In this document: positions 1 through 7,876 of the stretch, piece after piece
Layout of the letters: the number at the start of each line of letters is the position of its first letter
Position numbering within the stretch: position 1 is the first letter of the stretch
DNA from: Ferruginibacter sp.
GTDB taxonomy: Bacteria > Bacteroidota > Bacteroidia > Chitinophagales > Chitinophagaceae
DNA: 64,000 nucleotides
Direction: 5' to 3'
Assembly: GCA_017983695.1 (NCBI GenBank)
Contig: JAGOAX010000006.1
Coordinates: forward strand, 186,001-250,000
Notes under the pieces: model-generated
What the model was told of the DNA's origin: nothing
The model's database searches: none
The model's input: the letters and a program-made list of their open reading frames with translations, nothing else
Position numbers and translations under genes: made by a program

Positions 1-1915
1 TGTACAGGGCATAGCCAAATTCAGGGTCGGCAATTATGGGCCGCCAGCTGTGGAAATTAAAAAGATGAAATGCTTTTTTATATTTTGTAACCGGGTTTTT
101 AGTATCCGCTAAAGTATATAAAGCTCCAGCACCATTTTTTGTTAAGGCTGTTGATGAAGTATAAAGGTTTTGAGTATTTGTAAATTCGGCTGCATCAAAT
201 TTTTTCCACTCCCCGTGCTGTACATTTATTTTAGTTAATCGGTTACCTGCTGCAGTAAAAGAACTAAAAAGCAATTCTCCCTTTGTATTTACTGCCGGGT
301 AATAAACACCATTAAGATTATTGGTGACCCTGTAAATGTTTTTATTGCTTAAGTTAACTGCAAATATTTTATCTGCATTACTGTTCATCATACTAAAATA
401 AACAGTATCACCTTTTACAGCAGGATAGCCCAGCACATTAAATGAAAAAGGAGTAAGTATTTCCGAAGTGCCGTTTGTAAGATCAACTTTTACCAATGCC
501 ATTTTACCTTCCGGATTTCTTACTGCAGATACCGCAGTTGTACTGTTGATATATTTTGTTTGTGTAAAGAAATAATTATTGGCATTAGGCACCTGTTGAA
601 TTACCGCTCCGGTACCTGCATCGAGGCGGTGTAAATTATTTGTACCATCAGTATTTACACTTACTGCTAAAATTTCTGTACCTGCCGCATTAATATCCGG
701 TGAAAAATATTTTGACCTGGTGGTAAGTTGTTTTTGTTGTTTTGTTTTAATATCCAGCAATTGAAGTACGCTGTAATCCCTGTTGGTCCATCTTGGGTCC
801 GATTGATATGAGGCGTAAACTATTTTACCGTTATTGTAAGAATAATAATCATCCAGCACAAAATTCTTTACCCTTATCTTTTCTTCTTTACCATTTACCA
901 GCAAATAAAAAGCTTCAATTTCTTTATAAGATTTTTTTGTAACCAGTATGCTGTCGTCACTAATATAATTTGGAAAAAGATAATCAATAACATTATTCTT
1001 TTTTATTCCCGTCAAATAATTAAGCGGCATTGAAGCTTCTACCTTTTTCGACATGGGGTTTTCTTCAAAAATTGATTTTTCTCTAAAATAATTTATGGCA
1101 TCGGCTCTAAACTGTTTAAACGGCACACCCGAATTTCTTTCGATTGCTTTATTAAAAAAGCTTTTCAGCCGCATGGCATCCCCTGTTACTTTTTCCCAAA
1201 AGTCAGGACCGTATTTTTCATATCCATAACCAATCAAAATATAACCGATAGGATAATGATCCGGCACCAAATCTTTTAAAGAACCACTACGGTATTTAGA
1301 CCAGCTGTATTTTCTATTCTCGAGCCAAAGCGATTTAAAGCCATTAAGAAAAGATGGCATCCTGCCCCTGCCCTGTGCACTTACCAAAGTCTCCTGCCAT
1401 ACGGCATCACCTTCAAAAAAAAAGTCAGGTAATAAAAGCCCGTTTGCAAACAGCTGGCCTTCCTGCCCCAGGAAAAAATTAAACAATTTAGCAACGCCGA
1501 TATTTAAATTACTGAACTGCTGCATGTGCCTGTTTTCATGAATGATCAGGTTATCATCCCAGCGAAGGCTGCCAGTTGAAAAATTATCCTGCGGCGGCAT
1601 CATATACAATTCACTAAGTATTGGCGCCATACGTACATATGCATTGGATATGGTGGTTTGATTTTGCAATACAATATTCCATTTGCGCTGGCTGCCCCCC
1701 ATTGTTTTAGAAGTAGCAATATCCATTAACTCAACAACATTGGCAATTCGGTTAGCCTGGCTATCCAGCCCGGCCGGAAAAATAACTTTTGCTTTTTTGG
1801 TATTGATCTGCTTCCACTTTATGGATGGCGCATTGCCACCAAAATTTTGAGCCGCAGAAAAAAGCGGCACCAAAAAAAACAATACTATCGGGGAGATTAT
1901 TTTTATTTTTACCAT
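1..1915 (-). CDS. Exported zinc-metallopeptidase-like protein with TolB-like propeller repeats (partial)
   Basis: The frame runs off the left edge, so about 638 N-terminal codons are visible and the C-terminus is missing. The ATG is at 1913-1915. Residues 1-22 form a signal peptide ending SAAQ. A gluzincin-type zinc motif HENRH lies at residues 126-130, inside a region rich in aromatic residues. From about residue 390 onward there are repeated beta-strand units of the kind YFSPDINAAGTEILAVS, which resemble PD40/TolB propeller blades. The layout suggests a secreted or periplasmic peptidase with a C-terminal propeller; substrate unknown. It is divergent from the downstream acetyltransferase gene, with 47 bp between the two starts. 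The metallopeptidase reading rests on one short motif and is inference. Confidence 0.7.
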   Translation of the reverse strand, partial: MVKIKIISPIVLFFLVPLFSAAQNFGGNAPSIKWKQINTKKAKVIFPAGLDSQANRIANVVELMDIATSKTMGGSQRKWNIVLQNQTTISNAYVRMAPILSELYMMPPQDNFSTGSLRWDDNLIIHENRHMQQFSNLNIGVAKLFNFFLGQEGQLFANGLLLPDFFFEGDAVWQETLVSAQGRGRMPSFLNGFKSLWLENRKYSWSKYRSGSLKDLVPDHYPIGYILIGYGYEKYGPDFWEKVTGDAMRLKSFFNKAIERNSGVPFKQFRADAINYFREKSIFEENPMSKKVEASMPLNYLTGIKKNNVIDYLFPNYISDDSILVTKKSYKEIEAFYLLVNGKEEKIRVKNFVLDDYYSYNNGKIVYASYQSDPRWTNRDYSVLQLLDIKTKQQKQLTTRSKYFSPDINAAGTEILAVSVNTDGTNNLHRLDAGTGAVIQQVPNANNYFFTQTKYINSTTAVSAVRNPEGKMALVKVDLTNGTSEILTPFSFNVLGYPAVKGDTVYFSMMNSNADKIFAVNLSNKNIYRVTNNLNGVYYPAVNTKGELLFSSFTAAGNRLTKINVQHGEWKKFDAAEFTNTQNLYTSSTALTKNGAGALYTLADTKNPVTKYKKAFHLFNFHSWRPIIADPEFGYALY

Positions 1916-1962
1916 AGTTTAAAATTAAGAAAAGTATTTTGCTGTAACATAAAATTTAAACC

Positions 1963-2517
1963 ATGCTTGAACCGGTATTCACCCCATTTCCACAACTTGA
2001 AACCGACAGGTTACTGCTAAGGCGCATAACAAAAGCAGATGCTGCTGCATTGCTCTTCCTTCGCTCCAGTGAAAAAGTAATGCAATACATTGACAAAGAA
2101 AAAACCAAAAATTTGCAGGAAGTAGAAGAGCTGGTTGAACGGATTGATAATTCCCTGGATAATAATGATGGCATAAACTGGGCTATAAGCCTTAAAGAAA
2201 AACCTGAAATACTGGTTGGTTCAATTGGTTTTTGGAGAATAATAAAAGAACATTACCGTGCAGAGATCGGTTATATGATACACCCTGACTTGTGGGGCAA
2301 AGGAATAATGAAAGAAGCGGCAAATACTGTTATTGATTTTGGTTTTAACGCCATGAAGCTGCACAGTATAGAGGCGCATATTAACCCCGGCAATGCTGCA
2401 TCGGCCGCACTTTTAGAAACTACTGGGTTTGTAAGGGAAGCCTATTTTAAAGAAGATTTCTTTTTTCGGGGGAAATTTTTAGATACTGCCATTTATTCGC
2501 TGTTAAACAAAAAATAA
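1963..2517 (+). CDS. GNAT acetyltransferase, RimJ/RimL-like
   Basis: The 184-residue protein has the full GNAT layout. It opens with the ETDRLLLRRIT strand (residues 13-23) typical of the RimJ/RimL branch. The acetyl-CoA loop is at about 104-116 (GYMIHPDLWGKGIM), and NPGNAASAALLETTGF at 141-156 is the usual C-terminal acetyl-CoA contact. The family acetylates protein N-termini or small amines with acetyl-CoA in the cytoplasm. The substrate cannot be told from sequence. It stands alone, divergent from the metallopeptidase gene. Its stop lies inside the terminator of the converging fasciclin gene. Confidence 0.9.
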   Translation: MLEPVFTPFPQLETDRLLLRRITKADAAALLFLRSSEKVMQYIDKEKTKNLQEVEELVERIDNSLDNNDGINWAISLKEKPEILVGSIGFWRIIKEHYRAEIGYMIHPDLWGKGIMKEAANTVIDFGFNAMKLHSIEAHINPGNAASAALLETTGFVREAYFKEDFFFRGKFLDTAIYSLLNKK

Positions 2518-2544
2518 AAACGCTGCCCTTAAAAAAGAACAGCG
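2509..2544 (-). terminator. Intrinsic terminator after the fasciclin gene
   Basis: A short stem CGCTG/CAGCG (2521-2525 with 2540-2544), with an inner CTT/AAG helix, is followed on the minus strand by TTTTTATTTT. It lies 26 bp past the fasciclin stop and overlaps the last codons of the converging acetyltransferase gene. Confidence 0.55.
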
Positions 2545-2570
2545 CTTAATTTACCCCGTGATCAGCATTT

Positions 2571-3131
2571 TTACATTTTTGGTAATACTACATGATCAAT
2601 TACATGTATAACACCATTGCTTTGATTAACGTCTTTAATGGTTACATAAGCAACACCTCCGTTTTCATCTTTAATGGCAATTTTCTTTCCTTTCATCATT
2701 ATCATTAAATTCCCCCCAGCTACAGTTTTAACTGTTGCAGTACCTTTTCCGGCTTTAATTAATTTTGCCAGGTCCATTGAAGAATATTTACCGGCAACCA
2801 CATGATAAGTTAGTACGCCGGTTAAAGCAGCTTTACTTTCTGGTTTTAATAAATTATCTACAGTACCTGCAGGTAATATTTCAAAAGCTTTGTTGGTTGG
2901 TGCAAATACTGTAAATGGCCCTGCGCTTTGCAATGTGGCAACCAACCCTGCAGCTTTTACTGCAGCCACCAATGTGGTATGGTCTTTACTGTTTACCGCA
3001 TTTTCTACAATATTTTTTGAAGGATACATAGCAGCACCACCTACCATTTTAGTCTCTTCCATTTGAGCAAATGAAGCATTGAAGAACAATGATGCCATTG
3101 CCACAAAAAATAATTTTTTAACCTGTTTCAT
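2571..3131 (-). CDS. Secreted fasciclin (FAS1) domain protein
   Basis: The 186-residue protein has a signal peptide (residues 1-22, ending SFA) and one FAS1 domain (about 38-185). The H1 motif is FTVFAPTNKAFEILP (73-87), the central YHVVAGKY is at 109-116, and the H2 motif GVIHVIDHVVLP is at 173-184. FAS1 proteins act outside the cytoplasm in adhesion or surface sensing. The gene lies 167 bp downstream of an RskA-like anti-sigma gene and an ECF sigma gene on the same strand. In mycobacteria SigK-RskA controls the FAS1 proteins MPT70 and MPT83, so this protein is the likely output of the upstream sigma factor (inference). Confidence 0.93.
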   Translation of the reverse strand: MKQVKKLFFVAMASLFFNASFAQMEETKMVGGAAMYPSKNIVENAVNSKDHTTLVAAVKAAGLVATLQSAGPFTVFAPTNKAFEILPAGTVDNLLKPESKAALTGVLTYHVVAGKYSSMDLAKLIKAGKGTATVKTVAGGNLMIMMKGKKIAIKDENGGVAYVTIKDVNQSNGVIHVIDHVVLPKM

Positions 3132-3164
3132 AAATGTCTGTTTTATTTTTTATTATTAAAGTTT

Positions 3165-3178
3165 ACACAAACACTTAC
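3165..3178 (-). promoter_or_regulatory. Candidate ECF promoter element before the fasciclin gene
   Basis: On the minus strand this reads GTAAG-TGTT-TGTGT, 33 bp upstream of the fasciclin ATG. The same GTAAG-N4-TGTGT pattern with the same internal spacing occurs upstream of the sigma factor gene (4682-4695). Shared sites upstream of a sigma gene and its presumed target are what autoregulation would give. The motif was found by eye and has not been tested for chance occurrence. Confidence 0.4.
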
Positions 3179-3298
3179 GAAGGATGAAAATTATTGGATT
3201 GATTTTTTAAATATTTTTTCTTGTTGAAGTTTATACTGCTTTTTATTAGATAAAATAAAACGGCTTATAAAAGATGGGGGAAGTTTATTAGGGAGGGA

Positions 3299-4087
3299 TT
3301 AAATTTTACCCATACTTACTACTTTGGTTGGTACAGGGCTACCACCTTCTTTTTCCAGAGAGATGGCAAAAAATTCGGCTTTACCAAAAGATTTCATCTT
3401 TTGCATACGGAATTTTTTACCCTTATCATTTGTAATTATCATGCCGCCGTCAACAGGTTTGCCGTCAACAATTGCCCAAAACTGGTATTGCATGCCCGAT
3501 GGAGCATCGGGTAAATTACTGGCATCAATCATTACTTCCTTTGTATTCTGCATCCAGAAAATTTTTGCAGTGGCATCAGGCATTGCCTCCTGGCCTTTAA
3601 GAGCCACAGGCATACTATACGGACTATGCACCACTTCCATATCCTTGTTCATGTCTGTCATTTGCTGATCTGCAAGAGATAATTTTTCCTGTACCTGCTG
3701 TAAATTATTGTTAGCAGTAGTAAATTTATTGAAGTAAATAAAATTCATTGCTGCACTTCCTATTAATAATATTACCGAAGCTGCCACAGCCCATTTCCAA
3801 TAATTTTTTATAGGTATAACTGTAGCAGTTTTTGCAAAGTCGTTACCATTGGTTGCGGTTGCAGGAGTATTTATTTGGGCAAACAATTTATCTTTTACAG
3901 CAGCACCTGGCGCAACTGCATTTGCCTGTGCATAATCTTCCAGCCTCAATTCTATGGCCTTCAGCTCAGCTGCAACTTCGGGGTATTGTTTTACCCATGC
4001 CTGTACCTGTGCGCTTTCTTCGTTAGAAGTAAGCCCTGCTGCATAAAGCTCCAATAACCCTGATGATATGATATCTTGTATATCCAC
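3299..4087 (-). CDS. RskA-like anti-sigma factor
   Basis: The 262-residue protein has the anti-sigma-K layout: a cytoplasmic N-terminal helical region (1-90), one transmembrane helix (about 97-119, ending NFIYF), a coiled stretch (120-148) and a C-terminal RskA domain. Family motifs in that domain include YQFWAIVDGKPVDGG (201-215) and FAISLEKEGGSPVPT (240-254). The N-terminal part would hold the sigma factor at the membrane until an extracytoplasmic signal or proteolysis releases it. The start lies 2 bp after the sigma factor stop, so the pair is cotranscribed. RskA membership is recognised from motifs; the signal is unknown. Confidence 0.9.
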   Translation of the reverse strand: MDIQDIISSGLLELYAAGLTSNEESAQVQAWVKQYPEVAAELKAIELRLEDYAQANAVAPGAAVKDKLFAQINTPATATNGNDFAKTATVIPIKNYWKWAVAASVILLIGSAAMNFIYFNKFTTANNNLQQVQEKLSLADQQMTDMNKDMEVVHSPYSMPVALKGQEAMPDATAKIFWMQNTKEVMIDASNLPDAPSGMQYQFWAIVDGKPVDGGMIITNDKGKKFRMQKMKSFGKAEFFAISLEKEGGSPVPTKVVSMGKI

Positions 4088-4089
4088 TT

Positions 4090-4632
4090 TTATTGTAATA
4101 ATTTTCTTAACTCCAGTATGGCCGATCGCATTCGTGTTTTTACAGTACCCAAAGGTATGCCCATCTCTTTTGAAATTTCGTCCTGGGTATACCCGTTAAA
4201 ATATGCCAGGTCAATAATAACCTTTTGCTCCGGCTTCAGGTTTACCAATTGTTTCCTTATACCTAAGGTATCAAATTTTTCCACTGCTCCACTTTCGGCA
4301 TAATTACTTACGGAATTCTCGTCACTTGAGATTTTCTGTTGTTTTTTGTACCCTTTACTCCTCAGCGTATCAATAGTAAGATTTCGTGTAATATTTATCA
4401 TCCACGTAAACAAACGGCCTTTTGTGGCATCGTAACTGGAGAAATTATTCCATATTTTAACGAAAGCTTCCTGCAAAATATCCTCTGCAAGCTCCCTGTC
4501 TTCAACAAGCTTTGTAATAACCCCGTTTAATGCCCCGGCATAATTATCATATAAATAGGAGAAGGCCTGCTGGTTGCGTCCCTGCAATTCCACAACTAAT
4601 TCTTCTTCGCTATATTTTTTTACTTCAAACAA
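4090..4632 (-). CDS. ECF RNA polymerase sigma factor, SigK-like
   Basis: The 180-residue sigma-70 family protein has only regions 2 and 4. Region 2 includes YLYDNYAGALNGVI and DRELAEDILQEAFVKIWNN (about residues 27-65). Region 4 includes TQDEISKEMGIPLGTVKTRMRSAI (about 149-172), the DNA-binding helix-turn-helix. It directs RNA polymerase to a small regulon and is paired with the RskA-like anti-sigma gene 2 bp downstream. The start is TTG at 4630-4632: no ATG or GTG lies between the upstream in-frame stop and region 2 except a GTG two codons earlier that would add little. A weak start may limit synthesis, which is common for ECF factors. Confidence 0.93.
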   Translation of the reverse strand: MFEVKKYSEEELVVELQGRNQQAFSYLYDNYAGALNGVITKLVEDRELAEDILQEAFVKIWNNFSSYDATKGRLFTWMINITRNLTIDTLRSKGYKKQQKISSDENSVSNYAESGAVEKFDTLGIRKQLVNLKPEQKVIIDLAYFNGYTQDEISKEMGIPLGTVKTRMRSAILELRKLLQ

Positions 4633-4681
4633 TGGGGCTACATGGTTAATTTCAGCATCGAAAGTATATTATTTTTTTAAA

Positions 4682-4695
4682 ACACACTATCTTAC
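4682..4695 (-). promoter_or_regulatory. Candidate ECF promoter element before the sigma factor gene
   Basis: On the minus strand it reads GTAAG-ATAG-TGTGT, 49 bp upstream of the TTG start. It matches the element before the fasciclin gene at all 10 fixed positions. This is a candidate autoregulatory site, by inference. Confidence 0.4.
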
Positions 4696-4712
4696 TTGTA
4701 ATAAAAAGTGAA

Positions 4713-5060
4713 ATGATACAAAAGATCATCCCGGTGTTACCAGCATTAAACATAAAAGAAACCATAATGTTCTACGAAAATAAATTAGGTTTTACAACTT
4801 ATAACCAGGGAGGGTATGTGGTGATGAAAAAAGATGCCGTGGAAATACACTTTTTCCTGTGTGCTGATAAATATCTTTGCGAAAACTCCCGTTGTTATAT
4901 TAAAGTAACTGATCTGGAATGCCTGTACAGCGAATTATCGGCAGCTGATATCATTAATTTAAAAGGACAACTGAAAGATGCGCCGGGCGGAGTGAAAGAA
5001 TTTTGTGTAAAAGATAATAATGGTAACCTCCTGCGTTTTATTGAAGAAAAAGTTGCTTAA
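4713..5060 (+). CDS. VOC-superfamily (glyoxalase/bleomycin-resistance-like) protein
   Basis: The 115-residue protein matches one vicinal-oxygen-chelate fold unit pair: the opening strand IPVLPALNIKETIMFYENKLGF (residues 6-27), a central EIHFFLC (48-54) and the closing GVKEFCVKDNNGNLLRFIEE (93-112). The EIHFF and NNGNLLRFIE segments carry the positions that often hold metal or ligand contacts. Members include glyoxalases, dioxygenases and antibiotic-binding proteins; the bleomycin-resistance-like subgroup is closest in length. It is divergent from the sigma factor gene and sits 5 bp before a GNAT gene, so the two are probably cotranscribed. Confidence 0.85.
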   Translation: MIQKIIPVLPALNIKETIMFYENKLGFTTYNQGGYVVMKKDAVEIHFFLCADKYLCENSRCYIKVTDLECLYSELSAADIINLKGQLKDAPGGVKEFCVKDNNGNLLRFIEEKVA

Positions 5061-5065
5061 CTGCT

Positions 5066-5557
5066 ATGGAAAATTTTTTACTGAGAACTATACAAGCTGC
5101 GGATAATGCAATGCTGGCAAAAATCATCCGCAGTTCTTTAGAAGAATTTAATGCCAATAAACCCGGCACAGTTTATTTTGATGCTACCACCGATAATTTA
5201 TCCGCCGTTTTTACAGATGATAAAAGCATTTATTTTGTTGCAGAAGAAAACGGTATGATACTGGGTGGAGCCGGCATTTATCCTACGGCAAATTTACCTG
5301 AAGACACCTGCGAACTGGTAAAACTTTATCTTGCCCCTGCCGCAAGAGGCAAAGGCATTGGAAAATTATTGATGAAGCAATGTTTTACCGCAGCCAAAGA
5401 ACTGGGCTACAAAAAAATGTATTTAGAAACAATGCCCGAATTGAATATTGCCGTGCCGCTGTATGAAAAAATGGGATTCAGTTACCTGAATGCCCCACAG
5501 GGCAATAGCGGCCATGGCGGCTGCGACATCTGGATGATAAAAGATTTAGAAGATTAG
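5066..5557 (+). CDS. GNAT acetyltransferase
   Basis: The 163-residue single-domain GNAT protein carries the acetyl-CoA pyrophosphate loop RGKGIG at 94-99, preceded by the strand CELVKLYLAP (82-91). The C-terminal motif is YLETMPELNIAVPLYEKMGF (about 119-138). It would transfer an acetyl group from acetyl-CoA to an unknown small molecule or protein. It follows the VOC gene by 5 bp, and such VOC-GNAT pairs often act on small-molecule stress, but nothing here identifies a substrate. Confidence 0.9.
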   Translation: MENFLLRTIQAADNAMLAKIIRSSLEEFNANKPGTVYFDATTDNLSAVFTDDKSIYFVAEENGMILGGAGIYPTANLPEDTCELVKLYLAPAARGKGIGKLLMKQCFTAAKELGYKKMYLETMPELNIAVPLYEKMGFSYLNAPQGNSGHGGCDIWMIKDLED

Positions 5558-5604
5558 TTGTATGGAATTAAGTTGTTACTGAATCTAACTGGCAGATTTG
5601 TAAA

Positions 5605-6294
5605 ATGAAATTATTATTCCCGGCTTTTTTATTGTTGTTATTAAATGCCTGTCATCAAAAAAATAAGCAGGTAAATGCTGCACAACTTGCAGCAACCACT
5701 ACGGTGAGCACTCCTATAAATTACGACTCCTGCAAAAAACAAATTCTGTTCATCAAACAAAAAAATAAAATAAACTGGACTGCATTAACAAAAGAAGGAA
5801 GGGAGAAGATATTTACCCGTGCTGTAGCCGAAACTATTATACCCAATTGGATAGGTACCAAATGGGATTACAACGGCATTAGCGAAAAACCACAGCAGGG
5901 CAATATTGCCTGCGGCTATTTTGTAACTACTGTATTACGGGATGCCGGGTTAAATCTTGCCCGTGTAAAACTGGCACAGTGTGCATCGGAGCAAATGATT
6001 ACAACATTAATTCAACCTAAATACATCCGGCGTTTTAGTAATGTTGATATAGCTGTTTTTATACAGGCCATTCAGCAACAGGGCTATGGATTATACATTG
6101 TTGGACTGGATAACCACACTGGTTTTATTTATAATGATAATAGCCAGGTTTACTTCATCCATTCTACATTTGTTGGCACAAGAAATGTTCAAAAAGAAAA
6201 CGCAGCTTCCAGCTGGGTTTTAAAACAAAGTAAATATAAAGTGCTGGGCAAATTAAGTGCCGATGAAAAGGTGCTGGAGAGATGGCTGAATTAA
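5605..6294 (+). CDS. Lipoprotein with NlpC/P60-like cysteine-peptidase features
   Basis: The 229-residue protein starts with a lipoprotein signal peptide whose lipobox is LNAC (Cys16). The mature part contains GNIACGYFVTTVLRDAGL (99-116). This resembles the helix of NlpC/P60 enzymes that begins with the nucleophilic cysteine (DCSGFV in the classic form), making Cys103 the candidate nucleophile. His171 (DNHTGFIY) or His186 (FIHST) could be the general base. The classic Asp before the Cys is Ala here. A role in cell-wall or peptide hydrolysis at the membrane is inference. The stop overlaps the converging SprT-like gene by 4 bp. Confidence 0.75.
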   Translation: MKLLFPAFLLLLLNACHQKNKQVNAAQLAATTTVSTPINYDSCKKQILFIKQKNKINWTALTKEGREKIFTRAVAETIIPNWIGTKWDYNGISEKPQQGNIACGYFVTTVLRDAGLNLARVKLAQCASEQMITTLIQPKYIRRFSNVDIAVFIQAIQQQGYGLYIVGLDNHTGFIYNDNSQVYFIHSTFVGTRNVQKENAASSWVLKQSKYKVLGKLSADEKVLERWLN

Positions 6295-6914
6295 CCCGGA
6301 ATAAATTCCACTTCGTACACCGGGCTGAACAAATACATTTTTCCGGTTTTAACTTCAACACATTTATACCTTTTACGCACCTGCTCTCCTTTTTTAAAAA
6401 TGCGGTTGCCTTTTATTTTAAACAGGCTGCCCTCAGTAAGTTGTTCTATTAAATATACGCCCTGTTTTTTTTCATCATAATTATGCAGTACCCTTAACAA
6501 TTTTTCATCGCCACAACTGCTGGCCGCAGGATTTTGCAATGTCTGCAACAATGCTTTTTCAATATCTGCAGGAAAAACCTTTTGCAATAAAAAGCGGGCC
6601 AGTATCTTACTGAATTCATTTTTCCACTCTTTACCATGTACCATAACACGGTGCCCAAACTGTTCGTAGGTAAATAAATGTGCCAGCTCATGCAGCAGCG
6701 TAATTAAAAAAGCATATTTATTCAAATTGCCATTTACACTTATGCGGTGCGTTTTATCGGCATGGGCATGGCGGTAATCTCCTAAAATGCTTTGGCGGCT
6801 CCTGGTAATGGTAAGATGTACTTTATAATGTTGCAGGTAATACAGCACTTCGTCAAAACTGCCCTGGGGTAAATAAGATTGTAACTGTAAAAGCGGTGCT
6901 TCCTGTTTAGGCAT
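6291..6914 (-). CDS. SprT-like zinc metallopeptidase-type protein
   Basis: The 207-residue protein has the zinc motif HELAH at 75-79 and a third probable ligand in VMVHGKEW (His93), the SprT arrangement. The C-terminal half (about 150-207) lacks the four-cysteine ribbon found in some SprT proteins and is beta-rich. Eukaryotic relatives (Spartan) cleave DNA-protein crosslinks; bacterial SprT function is poorly known. The gene overlaps the upstream membrane-protein gene by 8 bp, consistent with translational coupling. Confidence 0.9.
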   Translation of the reverse strand: MPKQEAPLLQLQSYLPQGSFDEVLYYLQHYKVHLTITRSRQSILGDYRHAHADKTHRISVNGNLNKYAFLITLLHELAHLFTYEQFGHRVMVHGKEWKNEFSKILARFLLQKVFPADIEKALLQTLQNPAASSCGDEKLLRVLHNYDEKKQGVYLIEQLTEGSLFKIKGNRIFKKGEQVRKRYKCVEVKTGKMYLFSPVYEVEFIPG

Positions 6915-7302
6915 TTTTCTTTTTATTCATCTTCATTACAATGGCAACTTCTACGGCAAGGTAAAGGAAATACAGGAAAATGGATATATACACCGCAGGC
7001 TTGTTTACTGCTTTTCCGGCGAGCATGATATAAGCCACAAAAGCCCCGGCAACTACAAGCATCTTTATCATGGTGCCGGCCATTATGCTGCGTACAAATG
7101 CATTTGGATTGGCATTTTGCAATGCTTTGCGCTGTAAAACAAAGACAATAAAGTTGGTTAAAAAAAATAAAGCATTGGCTGCTATCAGCACATCCCGGTC
7201 AATACCTTTTTTTTCTAAAAAAGAAGGCATTGTTAAAAAGAAGGCGTTCAAAAAAATAAAGAGAAAAACTAAAGGAAAAATCTGTTTGCGGTTTTCTTGC
7301 AT
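6907..7302 (-). CDS. Four-helix membrane protein of unknown function
   Basis: I place the start at ATG 7300-7302 (MQENRKQIF), giving 131 residues. An upstream in-frame start at 7422 would add 40 codons that run straight through a perfect 12-bp hairpin, so that stretch is probably untranslated. Four hydrophobic segments are visible (about residues 7-25, 37-56, 72-93 and 100-122), and the tail is KMNKKKNA. The protein sits between a bactofilin gene and an overlapping sprT-like gene. Small membrane proteins related to ATP-synthase AtpI can occur near bactofilin genes in Bacteroidota, but no atp gene follows here. Function not recognised. Confidence 0.75.
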   Translation of the reverse strand: MQENRKQIFPLVFLFIFLNAFFLTMPSFLEKKGIDRDVLIAANALFFLTNFIVFVLQRKALQNANPNAFVRSIMAGTMIKMLVVAGAFVAYIMLAGKAVNKPAVYISIFLYFLYLAVEVAIVMKMNKKKNA

Positions 7303-7377
7303 GGCGTTTTTTTTATTCGGGCATTTCTTTATTACAAAAAAGAAGGACTGCAAAGATAACACCCAAAATACAACAGC

Positions 7378-7404
7378 AATGCCTTCAATAAAATTGAAGG
7401 CATT
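7378..7404 (-). terminator. 12-bp perfect hairpin after the bactofilin gene
   Basis: Perfect inverted repeat AATGCCTTCAAT / ATTGAAGGCATT with a 3-nt loop, 33 bp past the bactofilin stop. It is followed on the minus strand only by a weak T-rich run (TGTTGTATTTTGG), so it may be a leaky terminator or an RNA-stability hairpin. Confidence 0.5.
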
Positions 7405-7437
7405 AAAAATATATGCAAACAATGCTAGAGCAACCGG

Positions 7438-7842
7438 TTATTCGTTAACTGCATTGGCTCTTTCGGTTATCAGTTCTACTACATTGGCACCCATCTGGCA
7501 CTGGCCGTTAAAAGCTGCGGTAGGCTCTATCTGTAATTTACCGGCACAAATATCGCCATCAACTACAGCTTTACCATGCAGGTATAACAGGTCGGCCACT
7601 TTTATTTTACCCTTCACCTTACCTAAAATATCGGCCTGCTTACCGTCAATATCTCCTTCAATCAGCCCTTCGGCACCAATTAAAATTTTAGCTTTTGCAA
7701 TAAGATTACCTTTTATAATACCGTCAATGCGTATATCGCCGTTGCTTAACACATTGCCGGTAATGGTGGTTCCTGCCCCGATGATGGTGGTTGAACCAGC
7801 GGTCGTTTCGTCAAGAGTTGACTTAGATTTGGAATTAAACAT
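7438..7842 (-). CDS. Bactofilin (polymer-forming cytoskeletal protein)
   Basis: The 134-residue protein is built around a bactofilin core (about 18-118). This is a right-handed beta-helix with repeated short turns such as GNVLSNGDIRIDGIIKGNL, IEGDIDGKQADILGKVKGKI and VVDGDICAGKLQI, flanked by short disordered tails. Bactofilins polymerise without nucleotide at the membrane and often position cell-wall enzymes, commonly M23 endopeptidases encoded next door. The adjacent upstream gene encodes a membrane coiled-coil protein lacking that enzyme domain (34 bp away, same strand), so the two probably form an operon. Confidence 0.95.
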   Translation of the reverse strand: MFNSKSKSTLDETTAGSTTIIGAGTTITGNVLSNGDIRIDGIIKGNLIAKAKILIGAEGLIEGDIDGKQADILGKVKGKIKVADLLYLHGKAVVDGDICAGKLQIEPTAAFNGQCQMGANVVELITERANAVNE

Positions 7843-7876
7843 ATTCTTGTAGTTTTTGAGGTTGCAAATTTTTCAA

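Noticed and set aside
7070..7852. Long open frame (260 codons) on the plus strand opposite the bactofilin and four-helix genes
   Set aside because: The opposite strand encodes a clear bactofilin and a membrane protein; this frame has low-complexity Ser/Pro/Ile composition and no motif.
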